In this document: piece by piece, positions 7,461-17,385 of the stretch
Position numbering within the stretch: position 1 is the stretch's first letter
Layout: every line of letters starts with the position of its first letter
Assembly: GCA_902712845.1 (NCBI GenBank)
Contig: LR743504.1
Span: 532,001-596,000, forward strand
Direction: 5' to 3'
Source of the DNA: Methylobacterium bullatum
Lineage (GTDB): Bacteria; Pseudomonadota; Alphaproteobacteria; Rhizobiales; Beijerinckiaceae
DNA: 64,000 bases
Position numbers and translations under genes: made by a program
Notes under the pieces: model-generated
Database searches by the model: none
Seen by the model: the letters and a program-made list of their open reading frames with translations, nothing else
What the model was told of the DNA's origin: nothing

Positions 7461-9302
7461 ATGAGCCGCGCCCGCTTCCAGACCTTCGACGATCCGAGCC
7501 ACCGGGAGGGCGCGACGCGCATCGCCGCCCTGAGGGAGGCGATGCGGCGGGCGGGGATCGACGGGTTAGTGGTGCCCCGCGCCGACGAGCATCAGTCGGA
7601 ATACGTGCCCGTGAATGCCGAGCGCCTCGCCTGGCTCACGGGCTTCACCGGCTCGGCCGGCACGGCCGTCGTCCTCGCCGACGAGGCGGCCCTCGTGGTG
7701 GACGGGCGCTACACGCTCCAGGCCCCGGCCCAGGTGGACACCACGATCCTCACCCCGGTCCAACTCGCAGAGACCAGTGTCGAGGCCTGGATCGGCGAGC
7801 ACCTGAAGCAGGGCGCCGTGCTCGGCTACGATCCCTGGCTCCATACCGCCGAAGGCGTCGCCAAGCTGGAGAAGGCGGCGGCCAAGGCCGGCGCCCGAAT
7901 CGCGCCGGTTTCCGAGAATCCCGTCGATGCGGTCTGGGCCGACAGGCCCGCCGCCCCCGCAGGCGCGGTGGTGGTCCATCCCCTCGAACTCGCCGGCGAA
8001 TCCGTCGAGGCCAAGCTTCGCCGCATCCGCGAGGCATTGGGGCGCGGCGGCTGTGACGCCCTGGTGATCTCCGATCCGCACAATCTCGCCTGGGCGTTCA
8101 ACCTTCGCGGCGGAGACGTGGCGCATACGCCCCTGGCGCTCGGCTATGCCATCGTCCCCCGGACGGGACGTGCCGCCCTGTATCTCACCTCGCCGGCCAT
8201 CGATCCCGGCCTGCGGGAGGCGCTCTCGCCCTCCGTGGACATCGCCGGGCGGGCGGATTTCGACACCGCCCTCGCCGCTCTCGCTGCCGGAGCGTCCAGG
8301 ATCAGGCTCGATTCCGCCACCGGCGCGTCGGCGCTGGCGACACTGGTGGAACAGGCAGGGGGCCTGGTCGATCCCGGGCCGGATCCGATCACGCTGATGA
8401 AGGCGGTGAAGAACGCGGGCGAGATCGCCGGATCGCGCGCAGCCCATCATCGCGACGGGATCGCGGTCACCCGCTTCCTCGCCTGGCTGTCATGGGAAGC
8501 GCCGGGCGGTCGCCTCACCGAGATCGCCGCCGTGGAGGCGCTGGAGGATTTTCGCGGCGAGACCGGCCTGTTGCGGGACATCTCCTTCCCGACCATCTCG
8601 GGCAGCGGCCCCAACGGCGCCATCGTGCATTATCGCGTGACCCGCGACACCGACCGGACGGTCGGCGAGGGCGAACTCTTCCTCGTCGATTCGGGCGCAC
8701 AATATGCGGACGGCACCACCGACATCACCCGTACCGTCGCGATCGGGACGCCGACGAAGGAGATGCGCGACCGCTTCACACGGGTGCTCAAAGGCCATGT
8801 CGCCATCGCGCGGGCAACGTTCCCGAAGGGCACCACGGGCGCGCAGATCGATTCCTTCGCCCGTGCGCCGCTCTGGCAGGCGGGGCTCGATTTCGATCAC
8901 GGCACCGGCCACGGCGTCGGCGCATTCCTCTCCGTCCATGAAGGCCCGCAGCGCATCGCCAAGACCGGCACCACCGCCCTTTCACCCGGCATGATCCTCT
9001 CCAACGAGCCGGGCTATTACCGGGCCGGCGCCTACGGCATCCGCATCGAGAACCTCGTCCTCGTGGAGGAGCGAACGATCCCCGGCGGTGAGAGGCCGAT
9101 GCTCGGCTTCGAGACCCTGACGCTCGCCCCCTACGATGCCGGCCTCATCGACCCGTCTCTCCTCGACGAGGCCGAGATCGCTTGGATCGATTCGTATCAC
9201 GCGTTGGTGCGAGACGCGCTGAGCGCCGACCTCGACGGCGAGACGCGGGCGTGGCTCGAGGCAGCAACGCAGCCTTTGCAGGCGAGCGGGCGCCGCGCTT
9301 GA
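7461..9302 (+). CDS. Aminopeptidase P family protein (M24B, Xaa-Pro aminopeptidase)
   Basis: A 613-residue cytoplasmic peptidase of the three-domain aminopeptidase P type: two creatinase-like N-terminal domains and a C-terminal pita-bread metallopeptidase. Metal ligands are visible: LVDSGAQYADGTTDITRTV (two Asp), HGTGHGVGAFLSVHEGP (His), SNEPGYY (Glu) and GIRIENLVLV (Glu). It removes N-terminal residues followed by proline. It starts 43 nt after prmA in the same direction, so the two may be co-transcribed. Confidence 0.9.
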   Translation: MSRARFQTFDDPSHREGATRIAALREAMRRAGIDGLVVPRADEHQSEYVPVNAERLAWLTGFTGSAGTAVVLADEAALVVDGRYTLQAPAQVDTTILTPVQLAETSVEAWIGEHLKQGAVLGYDPWLHTAEGVAKLEKAAAKAGARIAPVSENPVDAVWADRPAAPAGAVVVHPLELAGESVEAKLRRIREALGRGGCDALVISDPHNLAWAFNLRGGDVAHTPLALGYAIVPRTGRAALYLTSPAIDPGLREALSPSVDIAGRADFDTALAALAAGASRIRLDSATGASALATLVEQAGGLVDPGPDPITLMKAVKNAGEIAGSRAAHHRDGIAVTRFLAWLSWEAPGGRLTEIAAVEALEDFRGETGLLRDISFPTISGSGPNGAIVHYRVTRDTDRTVGEGELFLVDSGAQYADGTTDITRTVAIGTPTKEMRDRFTRVLKGHVAIARATFPKGTTGAQIDSFARAPLWQAGLDFDHGTGHGVGAFLSVHEGPQRIAKTGTTALSPGMILSNEPGYYRAGAYGIRIENLVLVEERTIPGGERPMLGFETLTLAPYDAGLIDPSLLDEAEIAWIDSYHALVRDALSADLDGETRAWLEAATQPLQASGRRA

Positions 9303-9342
9303 TGACGAGGCTCATCGATTTATCCACGCGGGAACAGAACCG

Positions 9343-10617
9343 ATGACCACCCAGAAGGGTCTTCACGTGGTCGTCATCGGCTCCGGCGCGGTCGGGACGG
9401 TGAGCGCCATCGAATGCCTGCGGGCGGGCCACCGGGTCACCGTGGTCGATCCCGGCTCTCCCGGCGGCGAGCAGGCGTCGAGCTATGGCAATGCCGGCTG
9501 GCTCTCGTCGCATTCGGTCATCCCGCCAGCCGAACCCGGCATGTGGAAGCGGGTGCCCTCCTTCCTTCTCGATCCGTTGGGGCCGCTCTCGATCCGCTGG
9601 GCCTACCTGCCGAAGGTCATGCCCTGGCTCACGCGGTTCCTCCTCGCCGCCGCCACCACGCCCCGGATCGAGCGCACCGCACGTGCCATGCGGACACTCC
9701 TCGTCGATGCGCCGAAGCTCCACGCGACGCTCGCCGAGGAGGCGGGCGTCGCGCAGCTCGTCGAGCGGCGTGGCGTGCTGCACGTCTATCCCGACCGGGC
9801 GGCCTTCGAGCGCGAAGCGCGGTCCTGGGCAATCAGGCGCAAGGTCGGCGTCACGTGGCTCGAACTCTCGGCCGATGAGTTGCGGCAGCGGGAGCCGAGC
9901 TTGCATCGGCGCTACACGTTCGGCCTCGTGGTCGAGGAGGCCGGCCATTGCCGCGATCCCGGCGGCTACGTCGCCGCCCTGTCCGAACTGGCACAGGCGC
10001 GCGGCGCCACCCTGGTCGCCACCCGCGCGACGGGATTCCGACTGGAAGGCGGACGCCTCGCCGCCGTGACGACGGAACAAGGCGAAATCCCCTGCGACCG
10101 CGCCGTCGTCGCGGCCGGCGCCCGATCGAAGCCCCTCGCCGCGTCCCTCGGCGATCCGCTGCCTCTGGAGAGCGAGCGCGGCTACCACGTCATGGTGGAG
10201 GGCGCAGAGGCGGGGCCGCGCACCCCGGTCATGGCCTCGGACGCCAAGATGATCGTGAACTTCATGAATGGCGGCCTGCGTGCGGCCGGTCAGGTGGAGT
10301 TCGCCGGTCTGGCGGCGGCCCCGAACTGGAAGCGCGCCGAGATCCTGCGCGATCACATGATCTCGATGTTTCCCGGATTGCCGAACCCGATACCGGCCGA
10401 CCGCCTGAAAGTCTGGCTCGGCCATCGCCCGAGCATGCCGGATGGGCGGCCCTGTATCGGCCCGGCGCGCAAGACCACGGATGTCGTCTACGCCTTCGGC
10501 CATGGCCATGTGGGCCTCGTCGGTTCGGCGCGGACCGGGCGACTCGTGGCCCAGCTCGTCGGCGGCGCGACACCGGAAATCCCCCTCGCGCCCTTCGACC
10601 CCCGACGCTTCCTGTGA
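9343..10617 (+). CDS. FAD-dependent D-amino-acid dehydrogenase-like oxidoreductase
   Basis: A 424-residue DAO-family flavoprotein. The FAD dinucleotide-binding motif VVVIGSGAVGTVSAIECLRA is at residues 8-27, followed by VTVVDP. EQASSYGNAGWLSSHSVIP is typical of the DadA branch, and the C-terminal GHRPSMPDGRPCIGP and FGHGHVGLVGSARTGRLVA close the FAD site. Such enzymes deaminate D-amino acids to 2-oxoacids, passing electrons to the respiratory chain. Substrate cannot be told from sequence, so no gene symbol is given. Confidence 0.85.
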   Translation: MTTQKGLHVVVIGSGAVGTVSAIECLRAGHRVTVVDPGSPGGEQASSYGNAGWLSSHSVIPPAEPGMWKRVPSFLLDPLGPLSIRWAYLPKVMPWLTRFLLAAATTPRIERTARAMRTLLVDAPKLHATLAEEAGVAQLVERRGVLHVYPDRAAFEREARSWAIRRKVGVTWLELSADELRQREPSLHRRYTFGLVVEEAGHCRDPGGYVAALSELAQARGATLVATRATGFRLEGGRLAAVTTEQGEIPCDRAVVAAGARSKPLAASLGDPLPLESERGYHVMVEGAEAGPRTPVMASDAKMIVNFMNGGLRAAGQVEFAGLAAAPNWKRAEILRDHMISMFPGLPNPIPADRLKVWLGHRPSMPDGRPCIGPARKTTDVVYAFGHGHVGLVGSARTGRLVAQLVGGATPEIPLAPFDPRRFL

Positions 10618-10727
10618 ACATCGCCGGCTGGCGTGAGGCGCCCCATCGCGGCGATTCCGTCGCGGGCAATCGCGTGCCACCGGTTTTACCCCGGCACCAA
10701 ACGGCCATATCTAGGCGTCAGGGTGTC

Positions 10728-12941
10728 ATGTCCGGTGCCCCGCCCCTCCGCCTCAAGGTTTCGATGATCCGGCCCCTCGCCCTCCTGCTCCTCGCGCTGA
10801 TCGGTGCCACGGGTGCCTCGGCGCAGGGGCTCAAGCCGCCGGCCGATCTCGTCAAGGCGAACCTCGTGGCCGAGCCGGGGGCGATCCGGGCCGGGGAACC
10901 CTTCACCATCGGTATCCGCATGGTGATGCGTCCGCTCTGGCACGTGTACTGGCGCAATCCGGGCGATTCCGGCCTGTCGCCTGAGGTCGCGTGGTCGCTG
11001 CCCCAGGGCTTCACCGCGGGCCCGATCCAGTGGCCGACGCCGAGCCGCATCCCGGTGGCGCATCTGGTGAATTTCGGTTTCGAGGGCGAGACGGTTCTGC
11101 TGGCCGAGGTGACCCCGCCGGCGGTGTTGCCGCCCGGCAAGCCCGTGACACTGACGGCCAAGCTCACCTACCTCGTCTGCGAGCGCGAATGCATTCCGGG
11201 TTCCGCCGACCTCAAGCTGAGCGTGCCGGTGGCCGCTCCAGGCACCAGCACCGGTAGCTCGGCCACCAATATCCTGCTGTTCGAAGATGCCCGCGCGGCC
11301 CTCCCCGTTCCCTCGCCCTGGCCGGTGAAACTCACGAGCGAGGGCGACAGGCTGGTCCTCACCGCCGACGCGCCCGGCCTGAAACCTGACGCGATCCGCC
11401 AACCGGCCTTCTTCCCCTATTCTGAAACGGCGATCGAGAACGCCGCCCCGCAGACCCTGACCATCGACGACAAGGGCTTCAGTTTGAGCCTCGCGCGGGC
11501 GACACCCGGCGAGCCCGCCCCCACGGCGCTTCCCGGCGTCCTTACCTTCGACGAGCAGACCGCCAACGGCACGGTCCAGCGCTCCTATGCCATCGGCGAC
11601 GCGCCGGCCGCCGCTCCCGCCGGGGTGATTCCCACGGCATCGGACTCCGCGTCGCGAAACACGTCGCCGGAGGAGAGCCTGACCCTGTGGAGCGCGGCCG
11701 GCCTCGCCTTCCTCGGCGGGCTCCTCCTCAACCTGATGCCCTGCGTCTTCCCCGTTCTGTCGATCAAGGTGCTGAGCCTCGTCAAGCATTCGGGCGAGCC
11801 GGCCGCCCGCGTGCGCCTGCACGGCCTCGCCTACACTGCCGGCGTCCTCGCCGCCTTCCTCTCCCTGGCGGGGCTGCTCATCGCCCTCAAGGGCGCGGGC
11901 GCCGGGATCGGCTGGGGCTTCCAGCTCCAATCGCCCCTCGTGGTGGCGGGCCTCGCCTATCTGCTCTTCGCCATGGGCCTCAGCCTTTCCGGCGTGGTCC
12001 ATCTGGGCGGGGGAATTGCCGGACTCGGCGATGGGCTGACCCGGCGGGCGGGGCTCGAAGGCTCGTTCTTCACCGGCATCCTCGCCACCGTGGTGGCGAC
12101 CCCCTGCACCGCCCCGTTCATGGGCTCGGCGGTGGGGTTCGCGTTGACGCAGGCCCCCCTGGTGAGCCTCACGGTCTTCGCCAGCCTCGGCCTTGGCCTC
12201 GCTTTGCCCTTCCTCATCCTCACCACATGGCCGGCGGCGGTACGGCGCTTGCCGCGCCCGGGCGCCTGGATGGAGACGCTGAAGGGGGCGCTCGCCTTCC
12301 CGATCTACGCCACCGTGGCCTGGCTCGTCTGGGTGCTGTCGCAGCAGGTCGGCTCGGCCGGCCTCCTGGCCGCGCTGATCGGCCTCGTCCTCATGGGTCT
12401 CGCCGCCTGGGCCTGGGAGCGGGCCCGCCACGCGGGCGGCATCGGCGCCGGGCTCGCCCGCCTGACCGCCGTCGCGGCCCTGGCGGCGACCCTCGCGCTG
12501 ACCTTCGGCCTCGACCAGGATCGGGCCTCGGCGGATATGAGGAATGCGACCGCCGAGGGCATCACCCCGTTCACCCAGGCCCGCCTCGATTCCCTCGTGG
12601 CCGAGGGCAAGCCGGTCTTCGTCAACATGACGGCGGCGTGGTGCATCACCTGTCAGGTCAACGAACGCACGGCGCTCCGCACGCAGAGCGTGGAGGCCGC
12701 GTTCAAGGCGCGGGACGTGACCTATCTCAAGGGTGACTGGACCAACCAGAACCCAGAGATCACCGCCCTACTGGAAAAGCATGGCCGCAGCGGCGTGCCG
12801 CTCTACCTGCTCTATACCGGCACGGGGGAGCCCATCGTGCTGCCGCAGATCCTCACGTCGGGTATCATCCTCGACGAGCTTTCCAAGATCCCGGCGAATG
12901 CCGCCGACCGGCGCGCCACCCTCGAGACCACGAAAAGGTGA
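10728..12941 (+). CDS. DsbD/ScsB-like thiol:disulfide interchange protein
   Basis: A 737-residue membrane protein that would carry reducing power from cytoplasmic thioredoxin to the periplasm. Order: signal sequence (SMIRPLALLLLALIGATGAS), periplasmic DsbD-like N-terminal domain to about residue 310 with a Cys pair (LVCERECIPG), eight or so transmembrane segments with the cysteine motifs NLMPCVFPVL and ATPCTAPFMG, and a C-terminal thioredoxin domain with WCITCQVNE. ATG at 10728 is used; an in-frame ATG at 10764 would give a shorter leader and is equally plausible. The stop at 12941 is 5 nt before the redoxin gene start. Confidence 0.9.
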   Translation: MSGAPPLRLKVSMIRPLALLLLALIGATGASAQGLKPPADLVKANLVAEPGAIRAGEPFTIGIRMVMRPLWHVYWRNPGDSGLSPEVAWSLPQGFTAGPIQWPTPSRIPVAHLVNFGFEGETVLLAEVTPPAVLPPGKPVTLTAKLTYLVCERECIPGSADLKLSVPVAAPGTSTGSSATNILLFEDARAALPVPSPWPVKLTSEGDRLVLTADAPGLKPDAIRQPAFFPYSETAIENAAPQTLTIDDKGFSLSLARATPGEPAPTALPGVLTFDEQTANGTVQRSYAIGDAPAAAPAGVIPTASDSASRNTSPEESLTLWSAAGLAFLGGLLLNLMPCVFPVLSIKVLSLVKHSGEPAARVRLHGLAYTAGVLAAFLSLAGLLIALKGAGAGIGWGFQLQSPLVVAGLAYLLFAMGLSLSGVVHLGGGIAGLGDGLTRRAGLEGSFFTGILATVVATPCTAPFMGSAVGFALTQAPLVSLTVFASLGLGLALPFLILTTWPAAVRRLPRPGAWMETLKGALAFPIYATVAWLVWVLSQQVGSAGLLAALIGLVLMGLAAWAWERARHAGGIGAGLARLTAVAALAATLALTFGLDQDRASADMRNATAEGITPFTQARLDSLVAEGKPVFVNMTAAWCITCQVNERTALRTQSVEAAFKARDVTYLKGDWTNQNPEITALLEKHGRSGVPLYLLYTGTGEPIVLPQILTSGIILDELSKIPANAADRRATLETTKR

Positions 12942-12946
12942 GAGCC

Positions 12947-13579
12947 ATGGCCCTGCCCCGCCGGACGATTCTCGCAACCGCGCTCGCCGCCGGATTCGTC
13001 GGGCTCTTGCCCATCGGCGAGGCGATGGCGGCGGGGCCGCAGGTGGGCAAGCCCGCTCCGCTCTTCACCGGTACGGATGCCGATGGCCGCACCGTCCGGC
13101 TGGAGGATTACAGGGGCAAGACGGTTGTCCTCGAATGGACCAACCACGATTGCCCCTTCGTGATGAAGCATTACGGCGGACAGGCGATGCAGGCCCTGCA
13201 GAAGAAGTGGACCGAGGCCGGCATCGTCTGGCTGTCGGTCATCTCCTCCGCCCCCGGCGAGCAGGGCGCGGTGGACGGACAGGCCGCCAACCGCCTGACC
13301 CAGACCCGGGGCGCCTCCCCTACCGCCGTGATCCTCGACCCCGCCGGCACGATCGGCCGCGCCTACGACGCCAAAACGACGCCTCACATGTTCATCGTCT
13401 CGGGTGACGGCACCCTGCTTTATCAGGGCGGCATCGACGACAAGCCTTCCGCCAATCTCGACGACCTCAAGTCCGCGAAGAATTACGTGGACCTCGCCCT
13501 CACCGAGATCGCCGCCGGCAAAGCGGTGAGCGTGAGAACCGCGAAGCCCTATGGCTGCACGGTGAAATACGCCTCGTAG
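12947..13579 (+). CDS. Periplasmic redoxin (thioredoxin-fold) protein
   Basis: A 210-residue exported protein with leader ALPRRTILATALAAGFVGLL and an Ala-x-Ala cleavage region, followed by an AhpC/TSA-type redoxin domain (GKPAPLFTGTDADGRTV, VVLEWTNHDCPFVMKHYGG). The active site has a single Cys (DCPF) in place of CxxC, which is usual for this subfamily and suggests peroxidase or acceptor function rather than classical reductase. AAAAGGTGAG overlaps the end of the DsbD-like gene and serves as its ribosome binding site, so the two are coupled; the DsbD-like protein is a plausible electron donor. Confidence 0.85.
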   Translation: MALPRRTILATALAAGFVGLLPIGEAMAAGPQVGKPAPLFTGTDADGRTVRLEDYRGKTVVLEWTNHDCPFVMKHYGGQAMQALQKKWTEAGIVWLSVISSAPGEQGAVDGQAANRLTQTRGASPTAVILDPAGTIGRAYDAKTTPHMFIVSGDGTLLYQGGIDDKPSANLDDLKSAKNYVDLALTEIAAGKAVSVRTAKPYGCTVKYAS

Positions 13580-13592
13580 CGACGCCTCTCGG

Positions 13593-14762
13593 TCACGAGA
13601 AATCCTCGGTGACGATCCGGGCCCAGGTCTCGCCGGCGATACCGCCGAGAAATACGTTGCCGCCGCGAAGCGTGGCCGCCACCTCCGGATCGCGCGTCCA
13701 GGCGATCGTTCCCATGACGTGATGATAGAAGAGCCCCTTCTGGCGAAAGAGCCCCTTCATCAGGTCGGGTGAAGTCGCCCCGCGCACGGCCACGGCCCCG
13801 AATTCAGCCGCATCGACGAACATCTGGCCGACGACGAGTTCCTCGCGGTTGGGAAGGGCCAATATCTGAAGCGCGTAGGCGACGCCGTCCCGGCGGGCGT
13901 AGAGGAGATACAACCCGATCCGGCGGCCGGTCCGGTCCACCACCTCGCGGATCTGGAGGGGGCCATACTTGGTCTGGAGACCGGCCTGTTCGACGAACCA
14001 GCCGAGTTCGGCCGGGTCTGGCTTTAGATCGTAGTGAGCGAGGAAGGGACGGGCAGCCTCCGCGAAATCGGCGGCGGCGATGGCGCGCGAGACGATACCG
14101 TCGAGGCGTGGGAAGCCGGAGGGCAGGAATCGCTGGAGCACGCTATCCGCCGCGCGCGAGAGCGGGCCGATCCAACGCGCGAGCCGGGGCAGGCGCTTGC
14201 CGAGGAAATACGCCGCCGTCCCCGCGGGCCGGTGGATCTTGACCCATTCGAGGCTTTGCGCCGGCAGGATCACGAAGCGGGTGGCACGGGCGATATCGAG
14301 GGACGTCCGATTGGCGGTGTCGGTGAAGAGGAGGTCGAAATCGCGGGCGGTGACGCCCCGGATGAGGCTGACACCGATACCGGGGTTGTTGTCGGGATCG
14401 GCGGCCATGTAGGCGCTGAGGATGCCGGCGCGCAGGGTCCGTTCCCCGATGACCATGGTCATGGCGATGACGCCCATGAAACCGTTCACGGCCCCGTTCC
14501 GATCCAGATGGACGATGGAGCCGGTGCCCTCGGTATAGCCGGGCGAATCGAAATAGGTCGCTTCCAGGCAGGCCGCGAGCTTGGCCGCCTGATAGCTCCT
14601 GCCGAGGCGAAAGGTCTCCGAAAACAGACGGCAGACTTGTGGAATGTCGCTCCTCTGGAACGCACGGATCGAGCCGCGTGAAGACGAAGCCACGATATTT
14701 TGAACGTCAGCCGGATGCTGAGCTTGGCCTTCCGGGTTCAGCCCAAGGCTAGTTTGGTTCAT
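13593..14762 (-). CDS. GNAT-fold acyltransferase-like protein
   Basis: A 389-residue protein. Residues 33-170 look like a GNAT domain: IRAFQRSDIPQVCRLFSETF opens it, and ILSAYMAADPDNNPGIGVSL corresponds to the acetyl-CoA-binding region. The remaining 200 residues contain a second, less conserved half, as in double-GNAT proteins. Substrate is unknown. It is convergent with the redoxin gene (13 nt between stops) and divergent from the MFS gene. No good ribosome binding site is visible before the ATG. Confidence 0.65.
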   Translation of the reverse strand: MNQTSLGLNPEGQAQHPADVQNIVASSSRGSIRAFQRSDIPQVCRLFSETFRLGRSYQAAKLAACLEATYFDSPGYTEGTGSIVHLDRNGAVNGFMGVIAMTMVIGERTLRAGILSAYMAADPDNNPGIGVSLIRGVTARDFDLLFTDTANRTSLDIARATRFVILPAQSLEWVKIHRPAGTAAYFLGKRLPRLARWIGPLSRAADSVLQRFLPSGFPRLDGIVSRAIAAADFAEAARPFLAHYDLKPDPAELGWFVEQAGLQTKYGPLQIREVVDRTGRRIGLYLLYARRDGVAYALQILALPNREELVVGQMFVDAAEFGAVAVRGATSPDLMKGLFRQKGLFYHHVMGTIAWTRDPEVAATLRGGNVFLGGIAGETWARIVTEDFS

Positions 14763-14935
14763 GCTGGCACAACCCGATGACGCTCCGTCCCGACCAGCAA
14801 TTATTCGGCCGATAGTTTAGCAATTCGACAAGGCAGCACTTCGCATGCGGCATAGATGCGGCATCATTGTCGCACCCTCGGCCGTGAAGAAACGATGTGG
14901 TGCGGCTCTCCCTCCACGCCCTTGGCCCATCCCTC

Positions 14936-16168
14936 ATGACAGCATCCGCCGCGCCCCGCTGGTCGGTCTTCCGCAACGGCGATTTCCGACTGTACGGCGC
15001 CGCGCGGTTCCTCACCGGCCTCGCCTACCAGATGCAGGCCGTGGCGGTGGGATGGTTCGTTTACGATCTGACCCGCTCGGCCCTCGCCCTCGGTCTCGTG
15101 GGTTTGGCGAGCTTCCTCCCGGCGATGCTCTCCGCCCTGATCACCGGGCATGTGGCCGACACCTACGACCGGCGTCTGGTGACGGCGATCGCCTATGCGA
15201 CCCTGGCCGCGGCCGATCTCGGCCTTGTCGCCATCGCCTTGTCCGGCACCGGTTCGATCTGGCCCATCTACGCCCTCGTCGTCGTCATCGGGACCTCCCG
15301 CGCCTTCGCCAACCCGGCGCTCCAGGCACTCCTTCCGACCCTGGTGCCGCGTCCCCTGTTCGGATCGGCCATCGCCTGGAACGCCTCGCTCTGGCAGAGC
15401 GCGTCGATCCTCGGCCCGGCCGCTGGTGGGTTTCTCTACATGCTTGGCCCTGCGGCGGTGTTCGGGGCGGCGGCGGCGAGCTTCGCCCTGGCGAGCGCCC
15501 TCGTGGTCGCGATCCGCTTTCGCCCCGCCGCCGTGACGGAGCGCCCGCCCGTCACCTGGGCCACCCTCTCGGCCGGCCTGTCCTACATCCGCTCGCAGCC
15601 AGTGGTGCTCGGCGCCATCAGCCTCGATCTCGTCGCCGTGCTGTTGGGAGGCGCCACCGCCCTGCTGCCGATCTTCGCCGCCGAGATCCTCCATGTCGGC
15701 CCCCTCGGGCTCGGCGCCCTGCGCAGCATGCCCGCGGCCGGTGCGGTGGTCACCGCCATCCTCCTCGCCTATCGCCCCCTCGAACGCCATGCCGGCAAGA
15801 GGATGCTCCAGGCGGTGGCCGTCTTCGGCCTCGCGATCACGGCGTTCGGCTTGTCCACTTCGCTGCCGCTCTCGATGGCCTGCCTGTTCGTCACGGGGGC
15901 GGCCGACATGATCAGCGTCTACGTGCGGCAGACCTTCGTTCAGGGCGAGACGCCCGATTCCATGCGCGGACGGGTCTCGGCGGTGAACACGGTGTTCATC
16001 GGCGCCTCCAACGAACTCGGCGAGTTCGAATCCGGCACGCTCGCCGCCGTCGTCGGCGCGGTGCCCGCCGTCGTGGCGGGCGGGCTCGCGACGGTCCTCG
16101 TGGCGGTGCTGTGGGCCCGCCTGTTCCCGGCGCTCAAGGCGCGGGACCGATTGCTGCCGGCGGAATGA
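14936..16168 (+). CDS. MFS transporter (enterobactin-exporter-like family)
   Basis: A 410-residue inner-membrane protein with about 12 hydrophobic segments, beginning FRNGDFRLYGAARFLTGLAY and containing the MFS loop GHVADTYDRRLV between helices 2 and 3. The family (MFS_3, EntS-like) exports siderophores or drugs, but nothing here fixes the substrate. The ATG at 14936 (MTASAAPRW) is preferred over the GTG at 14897. The divergent GNAT gene shares its upstream region. Confidence 0.8.
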   Translation: MTASAAPRWSVFRNGDFRLYGAARFLTGLAYQMQAVAVGWFVYDLTRSALALGLVGLASFLPAMLSALITGHVADTYDRRLVTAIAYATLAAADLGLVAIALSGTGSIWPIYALVVVIGTSRAFANPALQALLPTLVPRPLFGSAIAWNASLWQSASILGPAAGGFLYMLGPAAVFGAAAASFALASALVVAIRFRPAAVTERPPVTWATLSAGLSYIRSQPVVLGAISLDLVAVLLGGATALLPIFAAEILHVGPLGLGALRSMPAAGAVVTAILLAYRPLERHAGKRMLQAVAVFGLAITAFGLSTSLPLSMACLFVTGAADMISVYVRQTFVQGETPDSMRGRVSAVNTVFIGASNELGEFESGTLAAVVGAVPAVVAGGLATVLVAVLWARLFPALKARDRLLPAE

Positions 16169-16278
16169 TGAAAGGCAAGATGCAACGGAGCGTGAGCGAT
16201 GATTCCTTGCTGGACGAATGTTTGTCACGAAATGAATAAACGCATTCGAACCAATGGCTTCTCCAACGCCATCGGCGC

Positions 16279-16320
16279 ATTATCCCTCTGAAGACCGAAA
16301 TCGGACGCTTGAGGGATAAT
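16279..16320 (+). promoter_or_regulatory. Inverted repeat sequestering the ribosome binding site
   Basis: ATTATCCCTC (16279-16288) is the exact reverse complement of GAGGGATAAT (16311-16320). The right arm contains the GAGGGA Shine-Dalgarno of the gene starting at 16324, and pairing can extend to CTT at 16308-16310 with a 2-nt bulge. An inner hairpin (CCGA, AA, TCGG) sits in the loop. If it folds in mRNA, translation would be blocked until the structure opens. Confidence 0.55.
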
Positions 16321-16323
16321 CTC

Positions 16324-17382
16324 ATGCTTTTCAGAGATTTAAGCGGGGATCAGGCACGCCAGACCATCGATGTCGAGCAGGTCTTCTCCGGATACGCGAT
16401 GACGCAGGGAGAGTTGGACCGGCGGTTCTCAGGCTCGATGTCGTGGAAGACGGTGGGCGGACGGGACTATCTCTACCGCAAGCGACGCGATGCATGGAAA
16501 TCCCTGGGGCCGCGCGGAGCGGAGACGGAGGCGATCGCCCTTCAGTTTCATGATGGCCGCACGCGACTGCAGGAAAGGATGGCCGGTCTTGCCGCACGTC
16601 TCGACGCCATGGCCCCGGTCAATCGAGCCCTCAACCTCGGGCGTCTGCCCCTTATCGCAGCCCGCATCCTGCGTGCCTTGGGCAGGGCGAACCTGATCGG
16701 CTCAGGTATCGAGGTGGTGGGGACGAATGCCCTGTTCGTCTATGAGCGCTTCGCTGGCGTCCAGATCGCCGGAGCACACCTCGCAACGGCCGATGTCGAC
16801 CTGCTGTTCGACGCACGCCGCTCCCTCCGGTTGATGGCCCCGGAGGTGTCACTCACGGGCGTGGCGGGGCTCCTGCGCAGGGTCGACCATTCCTTCGAAG
16901 TCATGGGACAGGGCGGTTTCCGCGCCATCAACCGCGACGGCTACATGGTCGACCTGATCACGCCCGCACCGAAAGACCTCCTGGGCAAGAGGGGACGGAG
17001 CCGGATCGGCGCGGAGGCAACGGACTTGGAAGCCGTCGAGATCGAGGGGCTGGCCTGGCTCGTCAACAGCCCCAAAGCGACGGCCACGGTCATCGATGCC
17101 CGCGGATATCCGCTCACGATGATCGTCCCAGACCCGCGCGCCTTCGCCCTGCACAAGCTCTGGCTCGCTGGACGCCAGGACCGTGATCCACTTAAGCGCG
17201 AACGCGACCGGGCTCAGGCCCACCTCGTCGCGTCCCTCGTGACGAGCCGCCTACCGCATCTGCGCTTCGACGATCCGGCTCTGGCCGCACTGCCGCACGC
17301 CCTGCGCAAACAGTCGGCTCTTCTGACCGAGGCAAGACGGGATACGGGCTCCGGTCCGTCTCGCCTCGAACCCGACTGGTAG
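16324..17382 (+). CDS. Nucleotidyltransferase-fold protein (GSU2403 family)
   Basis: A 352-residue protein resembling the GSU2403-type nucleotidyltransferase-fold family. GTNALFVYERFAGV followed by ATADVDLLFDAR gives the minimal NTase signature (G-x-N/S, then D-x-D), and KLWLAGRQDRDPLKRERD resembles the C-terminal helix of the family. Cellular role unknown. ATG at 16324 with GAGGGA 8 nt upstream is chosen over TTG at 16309. The ribosome binding site lies inside an inverted repeat. It ends 3 nt before the convergent tolB stop with no terminator between. Confidence 0.7.
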   Translation: MLFRDLSGDQARQTIDVEQVFSGYAMTQGELDRRFSGSMSWKTVGGRDYLYRKRRDAWKSLGPRGAETEAIALQFHDGRTRLQERMAGLAARLDAMAPVNRALNLGRLPLIAARILRALGRANLIGSGIEVVGTNALFVYERFAGVQIAGAHLATADVDLLFDARRSLRLMAPEVSLTGVAGLLRRVDHSFEVMGQGGFRAINRDGYMVDLITPAPKDLLGKRGRSRIGAEATDLEAVEIEGLAWLVNSPKATATVIDARGYPLTMIVPDPRAFALHKLWLAGRQDRDPLKRERDRAQAHLVASLVTSRLPHLRFDDPALAALPHALRKQSALLTEARRDTGSGPSRLEPDW

Positions 17383-17385
17383 CCC

